From Hydractinia symbiolongicarpus (lineage: Eukaryota; Cnidaria; Hydrozoa; Anthoathecata; Hydractiniidae): a stretch of DNA of 60,000 bases. Made by a program: the position numbers and the translations under genes. Below, piece by piece: positions 22,601 through 31,439 of the stretch (position 1 is the stretch's first letter; each line of letters begins with the position of its first letter). The stretch covers positions 12,253,501-12,313,500 of the forward strand of contig NC_079881.1 of the NCBI RefSeq assembly GCF_029227915.1. Direction: 5' to 3'. The notes under the pieces are model-generated. The model saw only the letters and a program-made list of their open reading frames with translations. It was not told the DNA's origin and did not search any database.

Positions 22601-23778
22601 ACCAAAAATATTCAGACTTAAGAATTACTCTTTAAAACAAAATTGGTAAATAATTGATTAGTTCTGCCTAATATAGTTTAAGTCTACGCCCTTGCAAAAT
22701 TGTACAGAAAGAATTGACGTAGTTATTAAAGAGAAACGTTAATAACAAATTTAAGACGATTTTCATTATGCTACACTGCACGAGCTTTAACTTTCGATAG
22801 CATTTTCGTTTTACTTTAAAATATTCAGACAGGCTTGGTGAACCATGCAGCCATGATACAGTGTGCGAAAATCTTTTTATTTGGAATACTTTTCTTTTAA
22901 CAGCGTTCGATGCAGTAGGGGATGCTAACAAAGATTCTTTTGAAAAAAAAACAAAAGGCTATTGATCAAAAAATATGAATGAACGAAAAAACTCCGCACA
23001 CCGTGATTGTAAAAAGTTGGAGCTCGTAGAAGCCGAATTTTTTCTTGTTTATGATACATTTTTATATGGAAATTTATGCTGGCTCAGCAAATTTGGTGTT
23101 AAAGTAAAATCATGTCATTATGTAAAAAAAAAATGGTATAAATAAAACACTGAGTAAATAATTCAGCTATATTGACAGCTAAAAAAGGGTTACTGCCACC
23201 TTAAACGTTGAGACCTTTTTTTTAACTTTCTTGCGGACAGGAGCGGAAAAATTATAAAAAACAAAAGAGAATAATTAGCAGATCAAATTTAAGTATATTT
23301 CTTGCTCCGTTCCGTTTTTGCTGTTGAGTGGAAATCATCTGTATAATAGGCTGAATTAATTATTGCATTTTCATAACAAATTTATCAGCAGTAGTTTCAA
23401 ATGCGAATTCTGTACAACCCTAATGATTAGGGGTAAATGCAATTATTTTTAATGGGTACACACTTTTTATAAGCAACACAAAAGATTTACCTAAGTGTCA
23501 TTTTGTATAAAGAGGTTATCTTAGAAAATGATATTTTTTTAAACGCCTGATTTAAAGTATGCTCTTAACAAGTCATTTCTGTCGATGGACAGTATAAACT
23601 AAATTTTAAACGCTAATCTTTGCCAAGGATATATCACTAAAAATGTTAAAGGTATTATCACTTAACGTCAATTTTTATTTTACAAAAAATTTCCTAATTT
23701 AAAAAAAAATTGCGTAGATACAAAATAAAACCTACGTATTGATAGAGCAACCACCAATAAAATTATCACGCCAGACAT
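1387..23778 (-). CDS. Polycystin-1-like receptor (WSC, PKD, REJ), 5' part of gene, 13 exons, 3' end outside window
   Basis: The exons are 23778-23736, 22298-21936, 15276-14956, 13696-13521, 12698-12560, 9134-8758, 7351-7150, 7057-6787, 6602-5364, 4076-3990, 3229-2984, 2057-1760 and 1686-1387. Every junction is GT/AG and every phase matches, giving 1354 codons with no stop. Residues 1-15 are a short signal peptide, about 18-110 a WSC-like six-to-eight-cysteine domain, and 136 onward contain PKD-type immunoglobulin-like folds (DFGDGSP near 600, WGDNSSN near 710). About 750-1254 is the REJ module (SISYDPDD, CxxxWK-type strands). Many N-x-S/T sites fit an extracellular, glycosylated protein. Family members continue into GPS/GAIN, PLAT and an 11-pass channel, which would lie left of the window. 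The first 12 exon ends are firm. The last donor has alternatives at 1364 and 1435. Orthology to PKD1 rather than another REJ/PKD1L member is unresolved. Confidence 0.88.
1760..2057 (-). CDS. Exon 12: REJ module
   Basis: It enters in phase 2 after GGGTTTTAG and leaves in phase 0 at GTG|GTGAGA. The segment YFKIRCSGWKNDDQPTTYEF is the most diagnostic REJ strand, a cysteine-glycine-tryptophan followed by an acidic turn and a Y-x-F strand. Confidence 0.88.
2160..2320. mobile_element. One end of a TTAA-flanked MITE family
   Basis: TTAA (2156-2159) is followed by GGTGGCAGTAACCCTTT and about 150 bp that align with the left part of the complete copy at 22500-23200. The opposite end was not found, so this copy is partial. 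It lies in intron 12. Confidence 0.45.
2365..2452 (-). repeat. tRNA-like (SINE-like) remnant
   Basis: On the minus strand, TAGTCTAGTGG resembles a pol III A box and GATCGATTTCC a weakened B box, with a small stem between them. It has no closed acceptor stem, so it is called a tRNA-derived repeat rather than a tRNA gene. Confidence 0.35.
2495..2567. repeat. 28-bp-arm foldback hairpin
   Basis: Arms 2495-2522 and 2540-2567 are inverted copies with 26 of 28 positions matching, separated by 17 bases. It lies in intron 11 and may be a tiny foldback MITE or an intronic hairpin. Confidence 0.8.
2984..3229 (-). CDS. Exon 11: REJ module
   Basis: It has 82 codons, phase 2 in and out, starting after TTTATTTAG and ending GTAGA|GTGAGT. 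It has several N-x-T sites and typical REJ beta-strand content (SSTGVDKTSLVINGN, FMLKVNFEG). Confidence 0.86.
3846..3983 (-). repeat. 18-bp minisatellite abutting exon 10 donor
   Basis: About 7.5 units of GTGTTCAAATGTAGTAGG (plus strand) differ only by T/C at one site. On the coding strand the array begins within six bases of the GTGGGT donor. It remains open in the exon 10 frame and would encode a repeated HLNTLL hexapeptide if the intron were retained. Confidence 0.93.
3990..4076 (-). CDS. Exon 10: REJ cysteine segment next to minisatellite
   Basis: It has 29 codons after TTATATTTTAG, ending GAAAG|GTGGGT. The product CVFNCKNKINPMEKFALRLR followed by CVEC is the cysteine-rich strand of the REJ module. 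The intron begins directly with an 18-bp minisatellite whose frame stays open, so the exon border is set by the donor and the phase match to exon 11. Confidence 0.85.
4374..4983 (-). mobile_element. Non-autonomous Helitron, minus, with a second 3' end fused
   Basis: Read on the minus strand the element ends ...GGCCTTATCAACTAG before T. At the other end a plus-oriented 3' terminus (CACGGGCCTTATCAACTAA) abuts a truncated 5' region (CAGACAAACATACACACATA). The terminal hairpin plus CTRR ending is the Helitron 3' hallmark. It lies in intron 9. Confidence 0.65.
5364..6602 (-). CDS. Exon 9: PKD repeat plus start of REJ module
   Basis: At 1239 nt this is by far the largest exon, phase 2 in and out. 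It finishes the exon 8 PKD domain, encodes another (NISWGDNSSN, then HKYKSIGEYTIKTVVSN), and enters the REJ module at about KKCAIPPVNF. The REJ hallmark SISYDPDD followed by FIWYCK is present. At least ten N-glycosylation sequons are visible. Confidence 0.93.
6787..7057 (-). CDS. Exon 8: canonical PKD repeat
   Basis: It has 271 nt, phase 1 to phase 2. It contains the PKD signature DFGDGSP followed by FHNLTYT, which continues as YKSCEKFTITAKVRN in exon 9, the typical closing strands of a PKD domain. The donor is ACAC|GTAAAC. Confidence 0.88.
7150..7351 (-). CDS. Exon 7
   Basis: It has 202 nt, phase 0 in and phase 1 out (GTT G|GTAAGT). It opens ERISGLKFDIKKPIP after a CATTTAG acceptor. No separate domain could be assigned. 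It links two PKD-type segments. Confidence 0.84.
8758..9134 (-). CDS. Exon 6: PKD-region exon
   Basis: It has 377 nt, entering in phase 1 after TTATGATTTAG and leaving in phase 0 at CAG|GTTTGT. The product has a Ser-rich loop (TSSSSSSYVYD) and a second half ending GFPLVVNKTVPVQ with PKD-like strands (EIELQAHISNHLGFP). It is flanked 5' by a 3.4 kb intron filled with mobile elements. Confidence 0.86.
9262..10108 (-). mobile_element. Inverted terminal copy of a Penelope-like element, split by a Helitron
   Basis: The sequence AAAGCTTTCGGCCATAATTTCGACC and the part resuming at TCGTAAAATGATTTCCTAATATGG are the reverse complement of 12250-12410, the 3' end of the Penelope-like element. Penelope elements commonly carry such a partial inverted or direct terminal copy. 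A Helitron (9344-10036) interrupts it. Confidence 0.75.
9344..10036 (-). mobile_element. Complete non-autonomous Helitron
   Basis: On the minus strand it begins A|TCTATAATAATACG, carries a CTGTCTG-type stretch, and ends GGCCTTATCGACTAG|T. It has no terminal inverted repeat and no target duplication, and sits between A and T as Helitrons do. It has no ORF. The unoccupied site is visible in the paralogous Penelope terminus near 12330. Confidence 0.85.
10255..11470 (+). pseudogene. 5'-truncated non-LTR retrotransposon (reverse transcriptase C-terminal part)
   Basis: The frame opens in the RT palm (GSVITPLLFVLVLEALS, then the catalytic YADDLV) and continues into a PHD-like zinc motif (CGVCRKGVGSN, CQTCKHWVHK). 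It ends with the C-terminal block containing LYGSDAWAV and RRLNWLGHFERM (10815-11444). It is broken by a stop at about 10384 (Gln to amber), by another near 10717, and by a frame change before 10815. It ends at a GATGATAATGATAA simple repeat typical of LINE 3' tails. The clade (CR1- or RTE-like) is uncertain. It lies in intron 5, same strand as the Penelope copy. Confidence 0.85.
11470..12420 (+). pseudogene. Penelope-like element, C-terminal part with GIY-YIG-type domain
   Basis: Fragments in shifting frames read RHDGDTFVTSVLKKPTF, YIDKCIKTFLDKIF, and then a zinc/GIY-YIG endonuclease-like block CGTCNAYYFGKTNQLFKVR...SEHLGVSP with the downstream CGKASFNDFSVIKSA. This order (RT C-terminus, then endonuclease) is that of Penelope-like elements. 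The 3' untranslated end (12250-12420) is repeated in inverted orientation at 9262-10108. Several stops and frameshifts make it dead. Confidence 0.82.
12560..12698 (-). CDS. Exon 5: cysteine-containing linker, tandem acceptors
   Basis: It has phase 0 in and phase 1 out (CAA A|GTAAGC). The product has four close cysteines (KCKFCFSSMNCGC). Two AG acceptors lie 6 nt apart (TCTTAG|GTTCTTAG|GCC). Both keep frame, so the exon may start at 12698 or 12690-12692 with or without two residues. The Penelope element lies immediately 3' of it in the next intron. Confidence 0.8.
13521..13696 (-). CDS. Exon 4: extracellular segment
   Basis: It begins after TTTTTTAATTAG, ends TTG|GTAAGT, and enters in phase 1 and leaves in phase 0. 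The product (DVPVVMVGLSSYEISTATAV and onward) is beta-rich with no cysteine, consistent with a PKD-type strand region. I recognise no catalytic feature. Confidence 0.82.
14956..15276 (-). CDS. Exon 3: PKD-like domain
   Basis: It has 107 codons, phase 1 in and out. GYYMVKVEAKNLLSE matches the last strands of a PKD fold. Several N-x-S/T sites are present (NIT, NIS, NLT). The acceptor follows TTTATTTTAG and the donor is CAG|GTAATT. Confidence 0.85.
15277..16458. other. Intron 2 sequence without recognised gene
   Basis: Apart from the small Helitron remnant at 15527-15582 I see only AT-rich sequence and no coding potential or structured repeat. Confidence 0.6.
15527..15582 (+). mobile_element. 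Helitron 3'-end remnant
   Basis: CTGCCTAAGTGGATTTTTTC followed by ACAGGCTTAT is the reverse complement of the 3' end of the Helitron family at 4374 and 9344. Only about 55 bases remain. Confidence 0.5.
16459..17203. mobile_element. piggyBac-like MITE with TTAA target duplication
   Basis: TTAA (16455-16458) precedes CCCTATTCGGTCCGGGG, and its inverted partner CCGGACCGAATAGGG precedes TTAA (17204-17207). TTAA flanks plus CCC...GGG termini are the piggyBac signature. GC-rich palindromes (GGGCGGATTCCGCCC type) lie just inside each end. The 745 bp interior has no ORF of note. Confidence 0.85.
17582..18126 (-). mobile_element. Helitron, 3' end lost
   Basis: The minus-strand 5' end is A|TCTATATAATAATACGCCAG followed by four CTGT units. 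The body matches the copies at 9344 and 42556 (TGACGTCAGCAA blocks), but homology stops near 17582 with no CTAG terminus. Confidence 0.7.
18168..18293. repeat. GC-rich palindrome with telomere-like loop
   Basis: Arms 18168-18187 (ACTTCGGCGCAGCGGCGAAA) and 18274-18293 are inverted copies matching at 19 of 20 positions. The loop contains about five CCCTAA units (18214-18247), the animal telomere repeat. The GC content is far above the surroundings. It lies directly beside the Helitron 5' end. Confidence 0.85.
18735..21659. mobile_element. 2.9 kb terminal-inverted-repeat DNA transposon
   Basis: Outer ends TTATGTAAA...TACAGACCGG and its inverse (21640-21659) start inverted repeats of about 280 bp (18735-19020 and 21385-21659) that can be aligned nearly throughout. 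The left arm has an extra segment of about 55 bp. Between them lies a decayed plus-strand ORF. I could not see a clear target duplication, so the superfamily is not assigned. Confidence 0.82.
19047..21460 (+). pseudogene. Decayed ORF of the 2.9 kb TIR transposon
   Basis: Collinear coding remnants in changing frames include EAGLYGSTTMGQIVEGMQNE (19120 on), LSSLNTFEKYFFEHDQINYA (19520 on), NKNNIPFTAIGSGDAMEQKN (19640 on), DLDMEYCLGNLEFSVVPKAL (20080 on) and AEKLPPTMAALKYKVFRS (21020 on). The pattern matches a large uncharacterised ORF that I associate with repeats in cnidarian genomes. A function cannot be stated from the sequence. More than ten stops or frameshifts are present. Confidence 0.6.
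21936..22298 (-). CDS. Exon 2: WSC-like cysteine domain
   Basis: It opens after TTTGTAG and ends at CCA|GTAAGT, with 121 codons. Cysteines spaced as in WSC domains are visible (LQTC, CVTACNLFPY, SYCFC, TSCPTPSTC, DTC). Polycystin-1 proteins carry a WSC domain near the N-terminus, so the order fits. It is separated from exon 1 by about 1.4 kb containing a TTAA-flanked MITE, and from exon 3 by 6.7 kb of transposons. Confidence 0.85.
22500..23200. mobile_element. TTAA-flanked MITE
   Basis: TTAA (22496-22499) then GGTACCAGTAACCCTTTT on the left mirrors AAAAAAGGGTTACTGCCACC then TTAA (23201-23204) on the right. The 701 bp interior is AT-rich without coding sequence. It lies in intron 1 of the receptor gene. 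TTAA duplication suggests piggyBac-type mobilisation, but the ends start GG rather than CCC. Confidence 0.75.
23736..23778 (-). CDS. Exon 1: signal peptide
   Basis: It encodes MSGVIILLVVALSI, a short hydrophobic signal sequence, and ends in phase 1 at a GTAGGT donor. It is too short to appear as a normal ORF. The start was chosen because exon 2 needs one base from upstream and this is the only nearby ATG giving a hydrophobic leader in that phase. A TTTTTTACAG acceptor-like stretch lies 14 bases upstream of the ATG, so a 5'UTR intron is likely. The promoter was not located. Confidence 0.72.
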
Positions 23779-25640
23779 CTCGTCAAAAAAACCTGTAAAA
23801 AATAAAATAAAATTAATATATGTCTTACAATATAACATCTACTGCGCATGCGCAGTATTGAGACAATTTATTCAACTTTTATCAAATTCTACAATCACGT
23901 AACGTAATGAATTCGGTGATTGACATCATGTAAAACTTGCTTGCATCAAATATTTTACTCCCTTTAAATTATTTAAAGTTAAATTATATTATATAGAGTT
24001 GTTAATATATATGTGAAAGCTGGTTTCCAGGGTTTTTTTCTTTGTTTTGCGCAAGTCTTCTCTTCTTAAGATATCAGAGAAAGAAGCTTGTGAAATATAA
24101 AATGTATTTTATATTACACAGGTTATAAAAATTAACCAGTGATGTGAAGTGTCCATTTTGAAACTTAACCAGTCATACCTTACGCTGAGTCATAAGGTAT
24201 TGTGATTTTGCGTAAAAGCTGCGGAGACCCTGTGGTCGTTAAGTGTAACACAATTACGTAAATACAGCTTGTTGAGTTACTCCAGACTATGACATAATGA
24301 CCCCCCCCCTTGCGATTGCAAATTTTTGAATTAAATTTGTAAATTAATTTTATTTCCAACCTCCTCCCACCCTGCGCGTATTTTAACCCATTCGTATATT
24401 AATTTATTGAGATGAGCAAAGTAACAACTTATTTAAAAATATTAGCTATTTAATTTTGTTGTAATCAACAACGTGTCAGGAGGTTAAAAGAAAGTTGAAA
24501 AGGGAAATAAAGAAAAATGTTGCACAGATCATGGAAGCTTTCTCTTGAGATTTATGTTTCTTTGTTTTTCACCCCCTCCCCCAAAGGTTGTTCAAACCCT
24601 AATGACTATTTTTCAATACAATTTCAATTATCCAACACCCTTTTCCCTTTTATTTGGCGCTGTGTACACAGCCCTGTGCTGTGTACGACAATTGAATAAT
24701 GTCGAAGTAAAAATAATGATCCTACCTCGAAATTTAACTTTTGTTTCTTTTTTCATTGAACGAACTTTTCTCGATGAAATTATTTTTATTTTGAAGGAAA
24801 AAAATAATAGCTGTTTGCTAGTTGTAATATTCTCGTTTATTATGAAATGAATATATTTACGCGATTGTTATGAATGCATATTCATGCTCAATTTGGTAAA
24901 CGTGATGCATGCAAATAGGTTTTAATTCAAGCATACATATTCACTTAACTATAAACTTAGCGTAGTTCATAAACCAGTTTTTTAATAATTGAAATTTACA
25001 TTTACGTATCTAGTAGCGCTAAAATAAATTCGTGCAGTTTTTAGATCAAAATACTCATTTTTTTAACAGTTGCCATGGAAGAATGTGATAAATATTGCTG
25101 AACCTTTTATGAATACAGGTTTGACTGACCAGGGTGTTATCACATTTAAAAGTTTCATTCTTCCTAAATTTACAGACCAAAGTTTTGCAAACCGAATTAT
25201 TTAAATTATCCTTAATTAAAATAAATGTGGTTTTTAGGGTTTTTTCTGGAGCTTTTTGTATTTTTAGAAATCATTAAATAAAAAATTTGAAAAAAGAAGC
25301 TTCGCGTTATTATTTTCCTTCTTCAGCTTTTTCAACTCCTTACTATGTGTTCTGATAAGATTAAGCGATAACTAGCAAATATTTCCTCCGATTACACTTC
25401 ACGTTATCGTGTTCAAAGTTTTTGCATTTGTTTACGAAGTTTATTTGTTTACTTATTTGATACTATCTTTCTTTATCTTCAATTTGTTAAATAAATTTAA
25501 CCAAGAGAAATGTCGTAAAAATTATTTGTCGTTTTTGTTTTGAACTTTTCATCTCGTGAAATAAAATTGTTGCCTAGTAACAGCACTATCTATATCTTAA
25601 TTCGTCTTGTGTGTGTGCGCGTACACGGTTAGGCTACGCA
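23779..25640. other. Upstream region of the receptor gene
   Basis: This holds the expected promoter and 5'UTR of the minus-strand gene. I see no convincing TATA box or initiator. A run of C (24301-24309) and a TGACATAATGAC stretch are the only compositional breaks. Short open frames here lack codon bias and are not called. Confidence 0.4.
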
Positions 25641-25679
25641 ACAATAATAGGGATTGCTTTTTTACGTCCGTTAGTTACT

Positions 25680-26000
25680 TCAAGGAGAGCCTGATTGCAC
25701 AGTGAAACTTTTAAGTTTGAGGCCAAATAACTTTGAAATAGCTATGAGAAATTGACATCTTTTTCCACGTGAGCTGGTGGGCACCCTGAGATAAAATTGT
25801 TCAAGTTTCAAAAAGGTAGGCCAACTTTCCCGTTTCCAAATTATCGGGTTGTTAACGCAACAAAAACATATGAACCGTAATATCCCCTTACCATTTGTCT
25901 GAAGCTACCAGCGTTTCAAACTATACCCAAATAAGGTAACAGAAAAAAATTATGACGTCATCACGAGGGTTAGGCGGTTCATAAATTTTAATTAATGATA
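25680..26000 (+). mobile_element. Degenerate Helitron-like segment, plus orientation
   Basis: TTTGAGGCCAAATAACTTTG, CACGTGAG and a nearby ATGACGTCATCA are the reverse complement of blocks conserved inside the Helitrons at 41651 and 42556. Both ends are lost. Confidence 0.4.
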
Positions 26001-28127
26001 AACGTTTTATCTCTCTAAACCCTTTCCATGGGTTATTAGGATCGCCAACATTGTCTTATAGTTCTGGTGTTCTTGTATTGAATCCCCCAAAGTTTTACAG
26101 GCAATAAACGATTTGAGTAAACCATTGCTTGGTTGGTACACAGGGATGAGTCATGTTAAACCAACGCCTTTACTCTTCAAGAGCTGGTGGATAACGCGGG
26201 TTACAAATTACGAAATAGAATAAACATGAAGGGGGTGATTTATACAGAACCATGGCTTTATGGCTAAATCGAGAGTTCGCAAAGAGATAAAAAAATCGTT
26301 ATTACATTGACGAATAGGGGTAAAATTTCAATAAGCTACTCTACAAGTATTTCGATTTATTCATTCTACATTCAGGCTAAAGTTATTCCAATCTTTTTCT
26401 TTTAATTGCCGTCTCCACACCCGTTTTAATAATTCACTTTTGCGAGAAAATTTTAGCACTCATACAACTGTTTTTGCGAGAAAATCTTAGCACTCATACA
26501 ATTGTTGTCATATCGCAAGAAGTACGTTTTAAAATGCGTTATATAGAAATTTCTCTCGGGTAAAAAAATTCTTTAAATGCACTGATTGCAAAGATGAACC
26601 TTGTATTTGGGTGTTAGTTAAGTTATAAAAAGGGGAATGTCTTAAATATGATCCAATGTTTAATTTAACGCTTCATCAATACTTCAATATCTATCAACGT
26701 TTTAGCAACTTCGTCTGTAGACCCTTACTTCTAAAAAGTTGATATTCTAATACTGTATAGCTGAATATATTTCATATTTTATCTTATTTCGTGACAGAAT
26801 ATAAATAATTAATCAAAGCAAAATTTTCAACGTATGTAATTGTTAACATTGTTCTCGTTATGAAGTTCTAAAGACGTTTCTGACGAGTTCTGAAATGTTC
26901 TTCGGTAACGTGTTTTACGATACCGGTTACCGTGTTGTTTACAAAAAAAACACTTATTTTCACGTTTTCGTGAATTCTGTGAAAAATTCCAGAGGGGTTT
27001 GTGAAACTAACAAAAAGTTTTTCTGTCCAACTGGAGGTTCCGTAAAAAAGGGGGAAGGTTATATTTTTAAAAATGCTTTGAAAATTACCATATAAATGTT
27101 TGTTGTAATAAATGTCGAATTATTATGAGAAAATTATTGCGTTGTTAAAATATATAAAAAGTATTTGGGCGTGCTTTCTTTTTCTCTGATCCCACAAGAT
27201 CGGCATATTATTTGGCAAAAAAGAAAGGGAATTTAAATGAATTAAAAATCATGTAGTTTTCACCACATTAGTAACACTCTTATGCACATTGTCTTAAGCT
27301 TTAATGAATTTAGTTTGTTTCGCTAGAATTAAAAAATCTAACACTGGGTAAGGCTTACTTTGTCTTAAAGCTCAAATTAAAAACAGATTCGCAAAAAGAA
27401 TTTTTCTACTCAGTAGAGATACTTTTAACTGTTCGTAAATTATTCAACGTGACACATGAAACAGAAATACTGATATCCGCGCTGGAAACCGAAAATATGC
27501 CCTGGGATGAGACTGAGGAGTGACAAAAATGTTGGGAATTTGCAATACTTTAAAATTGTTTCATTTTCATCTCATTTTCTATGTTTTTATATCATGAGAT
27601 TTGTGATTATTATAAATTGCTTGACTAAGATAAAAGATATATTGCAAAGTGGATGTTTTTTAATTGCTGTAATTTGTTTTTTTAACTTCCCTCTAAATTT
27701 TATATTCTGATTTTAACCAACATATGAATATTTCACATCATATTAAAATCTATTTATTGTCAACCTTATTTTGTTTCAACTAACCAAAGGGAAACGTTTT
27801 GAACTCCAGCCTGACTCTTTAGTTTCGAATGGTCGATTTAAAATATAACTAAAGTTCTGGAATATAGTTTTCAAGGAAAAGCAACGTCAGATATTGTTCG
27901 TAAAAATGTGGGCAAGGACACTCAGTATTGTTGCTTAATACATGTCTCCCAGAAAGGTTAACATTTTTAATACTTTTCTAATTATCAAATTTTCCCATTT
28001 TCTAAGTATGTATTTAACTATTTACTTACTTTACGGCTATACTTTGGTTTGGTCGCAGTTTGGTTATATCACATTTCTTTTCTTTTTTCTTCTTTTTTTG
28101 ATTTCTTCTCTTTTTTTTCTTCTTCTT

Positions 28128-28158
<31 letters not shown>

Positions 28159-29610
28159 ACTTTAAACTATTTCATATGTATTTATTTTTTTCTTTGTTAT
28201 AACGTTATTAATAATAACATATCGACTCTTCAAAAGATAATAAAGAACGACAATAGAGGTTTCAGTAAAGTAATTAAGAAGTGTTGGCTGGGTGGTATTT
28301 TGTCAAAGAAAAGAAAATATGATGTGAATGTATGTTCCACAATATTTTAATAGGAAAGTGTATATACGTGTACAAAACTATAAGCAGTTTATTTATTTGA
28401 ATGTTTTCTCAGAACTTTCGCTGGTAACCTTGTTCGATTCTCTACTGAATATTTTTTCTTTAATATTTTTGGTAATTTAAAATTTTTACTAAAAGATTTA
28501 TAAATATTTAATAATCGCTAAAATATTAATCAGGTTATTTCTTTATTTGAATAGATTGAAGGTAATATATTAATTAATTGTTCCTAAAAGAAGATTTTTC
28601 GATGAGGAACTTTTAATTATTAAAAAGTTCAATCTTTAAACGAAAAAACGAAAGAAAAGCATGTTGGCCAAGTTGAAGTTGATAACGTGATTACAATTGC
28701 TTAAACCATTCCATTTAGTTTCACGTATTTCTGTTTTATGATTTCTAACATTTAGTAGCTATTTTGCTTAAAAAAAGGTTGAGAGATGTTTTAACTAATT
28801 TACATAATTTGAGTAGAACTATGCAAATCACTCCACCAAGCAAAACGAAAATTCAAGAAAAAGAAAAAGAAAAAAGAAAGCAAACAAATAACCGAGAGAA
28901 CCAAAGAGAAAAGAGAAAAATTTCTTGTCGGTATCTCACGCAGAAGTTTTCTACCATGATATCACTATGGAAACGCGGTCGATAGCAATTTCAAAAGATA
29001 GAATTTGATATCTTTGCATCCATAATCTATGTTGCAACTTATGATTGATGATACAACATGTGGTTTGCCTTGGATACGCTATGTTTGTACCTTGTACGTC
29101 ACGTTAATAAGAACACGCTGACAAAACACCAAAGGCATCCCTGTTAATCCCGGTCACCATTTTAGGAGAAAAAGTTAACTAAAAGAAGCAGAAAAGGGCC
29201 TTCTAAAAACATTTTTAAAAACAAAAATACTCACTGTAAGAATTTTATTTCAATTAAAAAGAATACTTTGTTGCGACTTCCAAGCCTCGGTAAAATTTTT
29301 ACTGGCAAACCCGATGATTTTTCAACTACATTTTTTTATTAATTTTATATTCCTTATGGCCATTTTGTAGCCGTCATACAGATAACGTCAGGCGTATTTA
29401 GGGATTTGATTTTCACATTGAAAGAAATCATATAAGCGAGTATGTGTCCTGAAAAAAAAAAGAAAAAAATACAGCTGTTTAAAGTATTCTTGAACAGCTT
29501 TCTAATTTAGTTCTGGCTTCTAAAATTTACTTCGCAAATAAGACAAAGTTAGTAAAATATTATTCTTTTATGAAACTGTTTTTTTACACCTTAAAATTAA
29601 AAAAATCATC
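26001..29610. other. AT-rich non-coding stretch
   Basis: No gene can be supported. Visible items are a tandem duplication of about 33 bp (26438-26503, TTTGCGAGAAAATYTTAGCA) and a TTC microsatellite (28119-28157). Open frames at 26895, 27507, 27942 and 28764 are low-complexity. Confidence 0.6.
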
Positions 29611-29774
29611 TTTATCATTGCAGGTTTATCATTGCAGGCTTATCATTGCAGGTTTATCATTGCAGGTTTCAACCTCGTTCCCAGGGCAATTTTTCGCTTT
29701 TTTGATCCGTCCGAGATTGTCGGAAAGAGAAACATGGGCATGGGGACGAGGTTGTGCTGGTTTATCATTGCAGA
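29611..29774. repeat. 14-bp tandem repeat interrupted by a small MITE
   Basis: Four copies of TTTATCATTGCAGG (29611-29666) are followed by an 85-bp inverted-repeat element (29670-29754) with ends CAACCTCGTTCCCAGGGC and GGGGACGAGGTTG. A fifth copy follows at 29761. The MITE ends are of a type I associate with cnidarian genomes. Confidence 0.75.
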
Positions 29775-31430
29775 TTTCAGCACTTCGGCTTTTATGCTTT
29801 TGAGATAAAGTTGTCGATATGGATGTATAAATCACTAAAAGTAGGCTTTCTGTGTACCTGAGTAATTTAATTCGAAGTTATGATTGCTGCATGTAATCTT
29901 AAAGTAAAGGTCTAATGTAACACCGCCAAAATAAAAAAAGACCTCACGCAAGACATGCGAAAATACATTTTTTTGGCTAAATTCATGATTATTATTATGT
30001 AAGAACAGAGAAGTGTTATTTTAAAAAAAAAACACACTGTATAATACATAAACATTAAATTTATATGTAGAGAGTATTTGTGTTTTATACTGTGATTTCT
30101 CTTTGTCATGACAACGAGCTAATTTCTTCCATTATTTTAAAGTTCTTGGTTTTCGTACTGACTAAAAGCTTGAATTTTTGTTAAACATCTACTGTCACTT
30201 TCCTTTCGTCCAACATTTAGAATACACGAATTTCAGAGTTTTTCTGCAAAACATTAACATTTAATGGGGTATTCCATTGACCGGAGAAATAAAATTTTGA
30301 AAAAAAACTCTTTTAGACTTGTTTGTGTTAAACAACTCTTGAAATTTTCTGTGCGTCATTTTACGCACAAATCTTTAAGTGCAGCTAGCTATACCACTTT
30401 TCCAATCACCTTGACCATAGATTTCAATTTTTTTATTTATTTTTGAGTGAGTAGAGCAAATGTGATAAATTATGTAGCTAGATAAATTAGTTTGGTTATG
30501 GGAGCATTAATCATAACAAGTTTTCATAATATGTTGTTCCCAAAACAAACTTCTCTGAGTATATCACATAACATTTTACACGCCTTTATGTCCCTTTAAA
30601 CTTTATTTTCGTTAATTATGAAAAAAAAATTTTCATGCTACTAAATTAATAACATCTGACGAAATCCTGAAGTTCTAATTGTGAAACTTCACAAAAGGAT
30701 GTAGGATACATTACTGCAACCACTTCTAGTTTGGTTGTATTTCGTTAATTAGTAAACAACACTTTCAACCCTCCACAAGCTTCACAATGGCGATTTTCAA
30801 TACCTCCACATTATTGTTTTTCATGTGATTTGTCAATGTACCAAGATACAAGTAATATTTTAAGCAAAAAAGACTCAGGCGAGCAAGACGAATCTATAAT
30901 TCCATTGTTATTAAAAGCAATACAGAATTCGAACAGAATTTGAATGGCTTCGAAATAAAATGTTTCTCCTTCTCTATTTTTGTTCTTCTAGGTTTTAAGG
31001 ATTCTTTTTTTCTTTAAGGCTTTTCTTTTAAATTAATTAGAGTGTTAAAAATTAAATTGGGATGAAAATAACAAACTTTTCTAAACATAAGGGACTTTAC
31101 TCTCAAACAGAAATTATACAAAATGAAGAGGCTGCCTCACATTGCATCCTTAGAAATATGAAGTATCTTTCAAGGCAGTGAAAAAATTTCAAGTAAGTCT
31201 TTAGCACTATAAAAAAAATTGTTTTGTTAATGATGATTTTAAGAAAAAGAACTTGAAAACGTACACGGAAAAAGAAACGGCGCTGGGTTCGCACAATTTT
31301 TAATGACCGCAAGAAAAAGGGGAGTTTTTTATTGCTGGTTAAAGATATGTTTTTGTTCGACAGTGAATATTTTTTAAAAAATTTCGTATGTCGTGTCAAA
31401 AATTAGAGCTTTTGCTCTCTTGGGTTGGTC
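29775..31430. other. Non-coding, nothing recognised
   Basis: AT-rich sequence on both strands, with no gene, repeat array or RNA recognised. Confidence 0.5.
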
Positions 31431-31439
31431 CGTTTATTT

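Noticed and set aside
27942-28202. Membrane protein ORF rich in Leu
   Set aside because: The leucines come from a TTC/CTT microsatellite.
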